From positions 1-22,809 of the IMG/VR virus record IMGVR_UViG_3300009502_000919: a DNA stretch of 22,809 nt; one strand, given 5' to 3'. The notes beneath the pieces are model-generated. The model was not told the DNA's origin. It ran no database searches and was given only the letters and a program-made list of their open reading frames with translations. The translations under genes were made by a program, and so were the position numbers. Within the stretch, counting starts at the first letter, position 1. Each line of letters opens with the position of its first letter. Positions 7,661-14,842 of this stretch are shown here, piece by piece. The DNA is from a virus.

Positions 7661-9451
7661 ATGAAATATCAAGAAGTTGATATGCAAGGGAAATTTTGGA
7701 TACAGAGAGTTAATGGTGTACCTGCTCATACTTCTGCTGATGAGGGGCGAATAATATATGATGAAATAAGTGAATATATGTATTTTGCCTCTGCAACTGA
7801 ATGGGTAATGTTATCATTAGAAGCGTTTAATAAAGTAAAAGTTCAGAGTGATACAGTAAGTTATATAGACGCAGTTGGTTCTGAAGATTCATTGTATTTT
7901 ATTGGTGATAATGGTGTAACAACAGTATCCGCATCAGCAAATTCAAATATTATAATTTCAGGTGCTAGTGAATTTTCTACAATTTCTACAGATAGTGGTA
8001 CTGTTAATGCAGATGGTGGAAATGATTCAGTAGATTTTATAGGTGAGAATGGTATAGATATAGTTAATGCTTCGTCTAGTAGTGTTGGATTTTCACAACC
8101 AAATCGTTATTCAGCATTAGAAGTTGCTGGAACAACATATACATCATCAACAGCGATAGAGTCAATTTTAACATTAAATTTTGAAGGTGTTGATGGCGAT
8201 TCTTCTTGGGTTGAAGAATCTCATGGATATACACCAGATGTTTGTAGTGAGGGTAATATTGATACAGGTCAGTACTATTCTGGATCATCTTCTTTAGTTT
8301 TAGGCCATCCTGAGAATGGGGGTTTAGTTAGATATGCTTTACCTACATATGTCGATAATATAACATTAGAACAATATGTTAGATCAGCGGGTGGGTCAGG
8401 TTCTTCAGGTTCGGGTAAATGTCTTGTTGCTTTGAGTTATACAGATGGTGTTCCATATGTTCTTATAGAAACGGGTTCTAATACTTTAGAGGTAGATATT
8501 GTTGATAGAGTTGGTATATCATTTACAGATGAGATTTTATATAATTTTCCTGTAGATGAGTGGGTAAAAGTGAAATTTACATCTATTGGCAGAACTATGA
8601 ACTTTTATCTTAATGATACTTTATATTATACTTGTACTTCAGGAGTAGATTATCCATTAGGGGGTGGATTACCTTCTTGGTATATATATAATAATTCTGG
8701 TTATTTAATGTGGGTTGATAAAGTTACATTAACTGCTAATATTATTCAGCAAACACCTGAAGATATGGCTTATGGAAATATGGATGCTATTACATATGCT
8801 GATAAGATAAATTTTATAGAAGGCCGTGATATAAGTTTCTCAAATGAACTTCATACTGTAACTGGGACACCTGATGATGTATCTGATTTAGTTTTATGGC
8901 TTAGAGCTGATAGTGTCGCCTTAAATAATGGTGATCCTGTTACTACTATAACAGATAAAAGTTCATATGGTACAGTTATTGATTTTACAGCAATAGAAGG
9001 TTTAAGTTCATTGCCTGTATATAAAACAAATGTTATAAATGGGCATCCAGCTATATCTTTTGATACTTTAAGTGTTAATGATTTGGAAATCATGGCGGGT
9101 TATTTAAATTCTTTAATGTCAGATAGACAGGCGATGGTGGAAAGTGCAACAGGTTTGTCTGCGATGCTTGTTTTTAATGTGAGTTCTAATAGTATTAATG
9201 ATCTATTTCCTTTTCTTTTTCCTTTTCCTTTAGGGCCACATTTTATGTTTATGTCATGTAGTTTTTCTGATTATATAGTACATTTGGATATAGATGGTGC
9301 TGTTATAGATTATTCTACTGTCAGTTTGCAAAATTCTATGACGATGATATTTGAATTTTTTTTATATATTACACTTTCAGTTGAATTAGTTGATGGTGCT
9401 ATATATTCTAGAGATATTGGTGGAATAAATGGTGTGGCTGGTTTAGGATAA
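7661..9451 (+). CDS. Tail fibre protein: fibre-repeat N-terminus plus two concanavalin/LamG-like domains
   Basis: The ATG at 7661 follows TTTGGAG at 7643-7649. In the 596-residue product, residues 1 to about 150 are shared with the 11142-12284 product (MKYQEVDMQGKFWIQR, TSADEGRIIY, FIGENGID). They contain two copies of the fibre repeat in which an IGxNG turn is followed by alternating beta strands. Residues about 165-365 look like a concanavalin A/LamG-type carbohydrate-binding sandwich (VKVKFTSIGRTMNFYLNDT). Residues from about 404 open a second such domain with the familiar LVLWLRADS, DKSSYGT and NGHPAISFDT motifs. This second domain ends early: the usual closing strands with a bulky NxRALS-type end are absent and the tail is an unusual hydrophobic stretch (FPFLFPFPLGPHF). 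A sugar-binding adhesin role is inferred. Confidence 0.8.
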   Translation: MKYQEVDMQGKFWIQRVNGVPAHTSADEGRIIYDEISEYMYFASATEWVMLSLEAFNKVKVQSDTVSYIDAVGSEDSLYFIGDNGVTTVSASANSNIIISGASEFSTISTDSGTVNADGGNDSVDFIGENGIDIVNASSSSVGFSQPNRYSALEVAGTTYTSSTAIESILTLNFEGVDGDSSWVEESHGYTPDVCSEGNIDTGQYYSGSSSLVLGHPENGGLVRYALPTYVDNITLEQYVRSAGGSGSSGSGKCLVALSYTDGVPYVLIETGSNTLEVDIVDRVGISFTDEILYNFPVDEWVKVKFTSIGRTMNFYLNDTLYYTCTSGVDYPLGGGLPSWYIYNNSGYLMWVDKVTLTANIIQQTPEDMAYGNMDAITYADKINFIEGRDISFSNELHTVTGTPDDVSDLVLWLRADSVALNNGDPVTTITDKSSYGTVIDFTAIEGLSSLPVYKTNVINGHPAISFDTLSVNDLEIMAGYLNSLMSDRQAMVESATGLSAMLVFNVSSNSINDLFPFLFPFPLGPHFMFMSCSFSDYIVHLDIDGAVIDYSTVSLQNSMTMIFEFFLYITLSVELVDGAIYSRDIGGINGVAGLG

Positions 9452-9469
9452 CAAATGGAGATAGAATAA

Positions 9470-11083
9470 ATGGCTAATATAAGTTGGAATTTTACAGAAC
9501 CAGTCCCACCACCACCTTTTGATATTGATGATAGTTATCTTGTTTTAGAAGATTATATAGATAAAAGATATTTTACACAAAGAATACCACCTAAAGTTGG
9601 TGCCATTACAATAAGTGATATAGGTACTGGAACCGTTGATAATTTTTTAAAAATTGGACGAAAAATCTGGTTATATGAGGATGTAGCACCTAATGGTTGG
9701 ACTATTTTAGATACCTGTATTGATGGTTTATTGGCAGTAAAAGGCTCTACAATAATAAATTATAATAATACTGGCGGTACAGTTACTACATATGGTCAGT
9801 ATATGATTCATACATTTACAAGTTCTGGAACATTTACTCCTAAAAATATGTCAGGTGTTGTTGATGTTCTTGTTGTGGCTGGTGGTGGTGGCGGTGCTGG
9901 CGGACAGTTTGGTGGTGGCGGTGGTGGTGCTGGTGGTTTTGTATATACTACTTCAGTTCCCGTTTCAGTAAATGTTCCTATAACTGTTACTGTAGGTGCT
10001 GGCGGTGCTGGTGGGCCTCTTACTACTAATCCAACTTCTAATGGTTTTAATGGCGGCAATTCATCTTTTGGTTCTATTTCTGCTACTGGGGGTGGCGGTG
10101 GTGGTGGTTGGAATTTTACTACAAGTACACCAAATGCTAAATCTGGCGGTTCCGGTGGTGGCGGTGGCGGTGGTAATCAATGGTATCCAACTGGCGGATT
10201 AGGTATTTTAGGGCAGGGAAATAATGGTGGCCTTGGTGGTTGGTATTATCATAATGTTGATCCTGCAAATGGCGGTGGTGGCGGCGGCGCCGGTAATGTA
10301 GGTGGGGCAGCAAATTATACTAATGGTGTTTATACTGAATATGTTGGTGGCGATGGAGGAGCTGGTTTATCATCAACTATTTATGATGGTACTGCTAGAT
10401 GGTATGCTGGTGGGGGTGGCGGTGGTGCATGGTATTCTGGTCGTGGTGGCTATGGCGGAATTGGTGGTGGCGGAGCTGGTAGTGTAATAGTTGCTTCAAG
10501 TGCATTAGCTAATACTGGTGGTGGCGGTGGCGGTGGCGGTCGTTTTGGTTCTGGAACTCTTGGTGGTTCAGGTGGTTCAGGTATTGTTATAGTTAGATGT
10601 TTAATAGTAGATTTTCAATCATTTACTACAACATATAATACAGCTGGCGGTAGCGGAGCTGGAACTTGGATGAGAGATAGCCATACCCATACAACAAGTG
10701 ATTCAACTTTAACATTAGAAAATATATCATCGCATTATCATTATGTATGTATTGATGAATCATTGCTAGGTAGACATATACCACCACATGATTATATGAC
10801 TGGTACTTTTGGTATTTATGGTTATGTAATTTTAACAAATTTAAATTCTATTCCATATAGTGCTGATTATTCTACTTGTGGCGCAACTACTGAGGCTCCT
10901 CATTATGGCTATATGCTATATGGTAGTGATATAACACCTACTATTGGAAAAACATCAAATATTGGCTCGACTACAGTTCATAGCCATGGTATAACGAATT
11001 CTGGTGGTAATATTGATACTTGGCGCCCTCTTTCTAATGTAGGTATAATCATAGGGAAAGATGCACCAGTTATAATAACGTAA
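9470..11083 (+). CDS. Tail adhesin: collar-like domain interrupted by a glycine-rich domain
   Basis: The ATG at 9470 follows ATGGAGAT, 18 bases after the preceding stop. The 537 residues start with a short Pro-rich N-terminus (PVPPPPFDID). Residues about 59-92 (GRKIWLYEDVAPNGWTILD, CIDGLLAVKG) are the first part of a tail-collar-like domain. Residues about 110-377 are a glycine-rich domain: FTSSGTFTPK, VVDVLVVAGGGGGAGG and many GGGGGG runs, ending in GSGIVIVRC. This type occurs in phage adhesins and probably forms packed polyglycine helices, as known for the distal adhesin of phage S16. Residues about 389-537 return to the collar fold (TAGGSGAGTW, SHTHTTSD, WRPLSNVGIII). The 11142 product has the same collar without the insert. 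A receptor-binding role is inferred. Confidence 0.82.
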   Translation: MANISWNFTEPVPPPPFDIDDSYLVLEDYIDKRYFTQRIPPKVGAITISDIGTGTVDNFLKIGRKIWLYEDVAPNGWTILDTCIDGLLAVKGSTIINYNNTGGTVTTYGQYMIHTFTSSGTFTPKNMSGVVDVLVVAGGGGGAGGQFGGGGGGAGGFVYTTSVPVSVNVPITVTVGAGGAGGPLTTNPTSNGFNGGNSSFGSISATGGGGGGGWNFTTSTPNAKSGGSGGGGGGGNQWYPTGGLGILGQGNNGGLGGWYYHNVDPANGGGGGGAGNVGGAANYTNGVYTEYVGGDGGAGLSSTIYDGTARWYAGGGGGGAWYSGRGGYGGIGGGGAGSVIVASSALANTGGGGGGGGRFGSGTLGGSGGSGIVIVRCLIVDFQSFTTTYNTAGGSGAGTWMRDSHTHTTSDSTLTLENISSHYHYVCIDESLLGRHIPPHDYMTGTFGIYGYVILTNLNSIPYSADYSTCGATTEAPHYGYMLYGSDITPTIGKTSNIGSTTVHSHGITNSGGNIDTWRPLSNVGIIIGKDAPVIIT

Positions 11084-11108
11084 ATAAAGTATACAAATTA
11101 TCTTTTTG

Positions 11109-11120
11109 TAATAAATATAA
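11109..11120 (+). promoter_or_regulatory. Late-promoter-like box TAATAAATATAA (second copy)
   Basis: It is identical to 7619-7630, also preceded by TTTTT within a few bases and followed by an A/G-rich leader, and it sits 22 bases before the ATG of the paralogous tail gene. Two identical copies in front of related genes support a real promoter or an element copied along with the gene. Confidence 0.5.
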
Positions 11121-11141
11121 AGATAAGGGAGAAATGTAGAT

Positions 11142-12284
11142 ATGCAATTTCATGAAATAGATATGGATGGAATTTTTTGGTTAGAACGTCTAGCGTCTTT
11201 ACCAAGTTGGACTTCTACAGATGAAGGTAGAATTGTGTATTCTATAGAAGATCAGAATATTTTTTATGGTAATGCTATCGAATGGGTATCGTTGCCTATA
11301 AATGTTTTCAAGTATATTTCAGCTCAATCTGGTGTTGCAATTGAAGCTACATCTACAAATAATACTTTAACTGTTACTGGTGAAAATGGTATTGTAGTTA
11401 GTACAGTCCCATATAATAAAGAACTGTATATAACAGGTAGTAATAGTTTTGGCGAAGTATCTACTGATTTTGGAAGTGTTTTGGCAAAAAATTCATCAGA
11501 CGACATTAATTTTTTAGGTGATAATGGCCTTAGAGTAACAGCTGTTGATTCTACAAAATCTGTTACATTTACAGGTTCTAATGCATATTCTGGTGTTGTT
11601 GCTGGTGGTGTTCTTATGAGTTCAACAACACCTTATGATGCTCTTGAATTGATAGCAGGCGATGGTATTATATTAGCATCTGAATGGCATACAGTATATG
11701 ATGATACCCTTGATCTTGATGTTGGTGTAGCATCTGTTACTATTTCAACAACAATGTTTGATACTGTAAATGATTTTTTTACTTCAGGTCGAAAACTTTG
11801 GTTATATGAAAATTCAGCACCTACTGGTTGGACGATTCTTACTGCTTGTTCTGACGGTTTATTAGCTGTAAAAGGTGGGACACAGGCATATAATGTTGCA
11901 GGTGGAACATCAGCTGGAACATGGACTATTACAGGTCATACACATACAACAAGTGATTTTACTTTAACCGAAACGAATTTACCAGCACATTATCATTTTA
12001 CTGCTACAAATGAATCAATGACAAATAAAACAGCAATGGTTGCGTTATCGTCTACGAATTCAATACCATTTTATTCTAGTTATCTTGCGCCTTTACTTCC
12101 TGAAAATGGTTATATGTTTTATGGTGGAAGTGCTGGTGTAACCCCAACAATAGGTAAAACATCACCATCTGGTGGTTCTGGCGGTGTTGCTTTACCGCAT
12201 AATCATGGTGCAACAAGTTCTAGTAATGAAACTAGTTTATGGCGTCCAAAAGCTTATGTTGGTATTATAGTTCAAAAATCATAA
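11142..12284 (+). CDS. Tail fibre protein with collar-like receptor-binding domain
   Basis: The ATG at 11142 follows AAGGGAGA at 11125-11132. In the 380 residues, the first 165 or so are homologous to the N-terminus of the 7661-9451 product (MQFHEIDMDGIFWLERL, TSTDEGRIVY, GENGI and GDNGL turns). Both therefore likely attach to the same tail site. From about residue 201 comes a tail-collar-like domain (GRKLWLYENSAPTGWTIL, ACSDGLLAVKGG). It has His-rich metal-binding-like elements HTHTTSD (about 266) and LPAHYH, and the ending NHG...LWRPKAYVGIIV, as in short-tail-fibre collar domains. The product thus combines the attachment part of one neighbour with the binding part of the other (9470-11083). 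It is the intact, uninterrupted version of the collar. Confidence 0.83.
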   Translation: MQFHEIDMDGIFWLERLASLPSWTSTDEGRIVYSIEDQNIFYGNAIEWVSLPINVFKYISAQSGVAIEATSTNNTLTVTGENGIVVSTVPYNKELYITGSNSFGEVSTDFGSVLAKNSSDDINFLGDNGLRVTAVDSTKSVTFTGSNAYSGVVAGGVLMSSTTPYDALELIAGDGIILASEWHTVYDDTLDLDVGVASVTISTTMFDTVNDFFTSGRKLWLYENSAPTGWTILTACSDGLLAVKGGTQAYNVAGGTSAGTWTITGHTHTTSDFTLTETNLPAHYHFTATNESMTNKTAMVALSSTNSIPFYSSYLAPLLPENGYMFYGGSAGVTPTIGKTSPSGGSGGVALPHNHGATSSSNETSLWRPKAYVGIIVQKS

Positions 12285-12300
12285 AGGAGTAATAAACTGT

Positions 12301-12651
12301 ATGGAAAATACTTGTGTAAAAGAGAAGTGCGAGTTTTGGAATAATGGTCATTGCCCGAATTATATGGAATCATGGTGGATGCCTCCTGAAACTCAAGGTA
12401 GTAAGCCAGTTTTAGTTTCTGATTGTGCACCAAAGAGAACATTTTTGATGATACAGGACTTGAGTAATAGACTTGTTGGCGTTCAAAAATCACAGGAAGA
12501 GTTGAGGAATGAAACAGTTTGGGTTCAAGTCGTAGCAAATGTCCTTGGAAAGAACTCTGGTATAGATTTAGAACATTTTGTTTCAGAACGTAAAAGGCAA
12601 CTAAATATACTTGATGTTAAAGAAAAATTGGAAATAGAAAATAAGGAGTAA
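12301..12651 (+). CDS. Small Cys-containing protein upstream of portal, function unknown
   Basis: The ribosome site AAAGGAG (12283-12289) overlaps the stop of the tail gene and the ATG is at 12301. The product is 116 residues. The N-terminal third holds Cys5, Cys10, Cys18 and Cys42 in the context CEFWNNGHCPNYMESWW and DCAPKR, a spacing that could bind a metal such as zinc. The middle and C-terminal parts (residues about 50-116) look helical and charged, and probably coil. Only 3 bases separate it from the portal gene, and the portal ribosome site overlaps its end, so the two are translationally linked. I believe similar small proteins precede portal genes in related phages, but I assign no function; a DNA-packaging or portal accessory role is speculative. 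Confidence 0.72.
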   Translation: MENTCVKEKCEFWNNGHCPNYMESWWMPPETQGSKPVLVSDCAPKRTFLMIQDLSNRLVGVQKSQEELRNETVWVQVVANVLGKNSGIDLEHFVSERKRQLNILDVKEKLEIENKE

Positions 12652-12654
12652 TTT

Positions 12655-14343
12655 ATGGCTTGGTATGATTTTTTTAATGGCAAAGATAGAGAATTAAATG
12701 GCCGATTAGATGAAGCCATAAAAGCATTTGAAAAGAAGGGTAATGATACATCTACTTTGAAGCAGTTACAGAAAACAACTGGTGAAGGTATTGATGATGT
12801 TTATGCTCTTATAAATGGCTATGGTACAACAGGTCTTGATGGTTTTAATAAATTCTATAACAGGTTTATCAATAAAACATTTGAAGATGAAGTCTCAAGA
12901 ATTATGGAATATAGAAAAATGGCTGAATCTCCTGAAATTGCCGATGTTATAGAAGATGCTGTAAATGAATCAACGCAGGTTAATGATAATGGAGATAGTG
13001 TTCAGTTACAAATTACAAATGATAAATTAGAAAAGAATAAAAATATAAAGAAAATTTTATATGAAGAGTTCCATGAGTTATTTTATAACAGAATACAAAT
13101 GAATGATAAGATTTGGGATATGTTTAGAAGATTTTTAATTGATGGGCGTATTTATTATGAAAGAATTATTCAAGAAGGTAATATAAAAAAGGGTCTTGTT
13201 AATATAAGAGTTTTACCATCTGAAACTATGGATTTTGAATATGATATAAGAACGGGAAAAGTTTTGAATTTTTATCAGTATTTATCGACTAATATTAAAA
13301 GGCCATCATCAAAGGATGAGGCTATAAAAAGACCTGATATAGTTGTATTTAATCCAGAACAGATTGGCTATTTTAATTATGGCATTTATGGAAGAACTAA
13401 ATATGAAATTTTTGGATATTTAGAAAAATCAAGAGTGCCATATAATCAGTTAAAACTTCTTGAAACATCTGTTATTATTTATCGTATAGTTAGAGCGCCT
13501 GAAAGATTTGTATTTAAAATTGATACAGGAAATATGCCTAGAGATAAAGCATTGAAATTTGTTGAGAAGATTAAATCAAAGTATATAAAGAAACAAAGTT
13601 ATGATCCAACTACAGGTAGCCTTTCGCAAGAGCCTGAAGTACTTTCTATTTTAGAAAATTTTTGGCTGCCTGTAAGTGCCGATGGCCGTGGTTCATCTAT
13701 TGAAACAGTTGGTGGTGGTAATGCTGCTGGGTTTACTGAGCTAGATGATATTTATTATTTCGCAAAGAAACTTTATAGAGCATTAAAGTATCCTCTTTCA
13801 AGAGTTGCAAATGAAAATAACAATACAACTAGTGAAACTTTGTTTGGTGGTTCAAAATCCGGTGAGATTTCAAGGGATGAAATTAAATGGGCTAAATTTT
13901 TAGAAAGACAGCAAGGTATGTTCTGTAAAGAGTTTAGGGATTTATTTTTACTTCATCTTGAATTTAAAGGTATAAAGAAACAATATGATTTAGATATAGA
14001 CGATATAACTATTACTATGACGCCACCTTCACATTATAATGAGCAGATGGAGCAAGGTTTCTTGGAGCAGAGTTTTGCTAACTATAATGCACTTTCAAAT
14101 AATGCAGAGTTTTCTAAGTATTATTTGATAAAGAAATACTTGAAATGGACAGATGAAGATATAGAAGAAAACAAAAAGGGATTTGAACTTGATAAGGAAT
14201 ATGGCTTGGCTCCCGAAGTTGACGAGTTCGGCGGTATGGGTGGTGAAGAAGGAATGGGCGGCCAAGAAGGTGGAGGGCAAGAAGGTAGTGAAGGAGAAGA
14301 AGTTGATTATTCTAATTTAGGCCCTCCACCCCCATCGGTGTAG
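12655..14343 (+). CDS. 20: Portal vertex protein (T4 gp20-like)
   Basis: The product is 562 residues, close to T4 gp20 (524). AAGGAG at 12643-12648 precedes the ATG. Recognisable gp20 stretches include YRKMAESPEIADVIEDAVNE (near residue 85), MFRRFLIDGRIYYERI (about 155), FKIDTGNMPRDKAL (about 286), ENFWLPVSADGRGSSIET (about 335) and AKKLYRALKYPLSRV (about 370). The portal forms the dodecameric ring at one head vertex, through which DNA is packaged and ejected, and it nucleates prohead assembly. The C-terminal 40 residues are an odd Gly/Glu-rich tail (GGMGGEEGMGGQEGGG) ending in PPPPSV, not typical of T4 gp20. The gene begins the head cluster and ends one base before the GNAT gene. Confidence 0.95.
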   Translation: MAWYDFFNGKDRELNGRLDEAIKAFEKKGNDTSTLKQLQKTTGEGIDDVYALINGYGTTGLDGFNKFYNRFINKTFEDEVSRIMEYRKMAESPEIADVIEDAVNESTQVNDNGDSVQLQITNDKLEKNKNIKKILYEEFHELFYNRIQMNDKIWDMFRRFLIDGRIYYERIIQEGNIKKGLVNIRVLPSETMDFEYDIRTGKVLNFYQYLSTNIKRPSSKDEAIKRPDIVVFNPEQIGYFNYGIYGRTKYEIFGYLEKSRVPYNQLKLLETSVIIYRIVRAPERFVFKIDTGNMPRDKALKFVEKIKSKYIKKQSYDPTTGSLSQEPEVLSILENFWLPVSADGRGSSIETVGGGNAAGFTELDDIYYFAKKLYRALKYPLSRVANENNNTTSETLFGGSKSGEISRDEIKWAKFLERQQGMFCKEFRDLFLLHLEFKGIKKQYDLDIDDITITMTPPSHYNEQMEQGFLEQSFANYNALSNNAEFSKYYLIKKYLKWTDEDIEENKKGFELDKEYGLAPEVDEFGGMGGEEGMGGQEGGGQEGSEGEEVDYSNLGPPPPSV

Positions 14344-14344
14344 C

Positions 14345-14842
14345 ATGAGATACCAAGCCTTTCTAAATGAAGAAAATAATAATGGTATAGTTATAAAGAA
14401 GCCATTAGAATGCACAGAAGATGAGCTAGATATATTTTATGATATGGTTATTGACGCTGATCAAGCCTATCCATCTGAAGGTGATTTAAAAGGGAAAGGT
14501 GTTTATTTAGGGTTTTATTATAAAGATGATGAAGTTATTGCCATTTCAGCTATTAAAAAACCATATAGAAGCAAAACTGTTTTTGAAATGGCGCCTGAAG
14601 AAGCTAAGAACTATAAATATGAAATGGGTTGGTCTTATACATTACCAGAACATCAGAGTAAAGGAATAATGCATCAGTTAAATACTGCATTGTTAAATAA
14701 GGTTAAAGGTAGTGGTGTATTTTCAACAGTTAGAATAGATAATAAGTTTTCTATTAAAGGACTTGAGAAACTTGGATTTACTATGTTGGGGCCAAAAATT
14801 GATGGTATGGTAACTAATCTATATTTAATGGTGAAAAACTAA
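14345..14842 (+). CDS. GNAT-family N-acetyltransferase, possibly head-packaged
   Basis: The ATG at 14345 is one base past the portal stop and has no clear Shine-Dalgarno, so translation is probably coupled. The 165-residue protein has a GNAT fold. Strands around VYLGFYYKDDEVIAISAI and MGWSYTLPEHQSKGIM (acetyl-CoA loop Q104-S-K-G-I-M, a slightly degenerate Q-x-x-G-x-G/A) lead to the C-terminal SIKGLEKLGFTMLGP. The family moves acetyl from acetyl-CoA to amines of proteins or small molecules; the substrate here is unknown. The N-terminus MRYQAFLNE resembles the T4 capsid-targeting peptide (MKTYQEFIAE) and ends in an L-x-E site usable by a gp21-type protease. That, and its place inside the head operon, suggest packaging in the capsid and delivery to the host. 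The cleavage idea is inference. Confidence 0.85.
   Translation: MRYQAFLNEENNNGIVIKKPLECTEDELDIFYDMVIDADQAYPSEGDLKGKGVYLGFYYKDDEVIAISAIKKPYRSKTVFEMAPEEAKNYKYEMGWSYTLPEHQSKGIMHQLNTALLNKVKGSGVFSTVRIDNKFSIKGLEKLGFTMLGPKIDGMVTNLYLMVKN

Noticed and set aside
9160-9451. Suspected frameshift causing the short second lectin-like domain
   Set aside because: I found no continuation of the expected motifs in another frame; the reading frame is open and the next gene has its own ribosome site.
9808-10059. Proline-rich reverse-strand frame opposite the glycine-rich domain
   Set aside because: Proline codons are the complement of glycine codons; it is a composition shadow.
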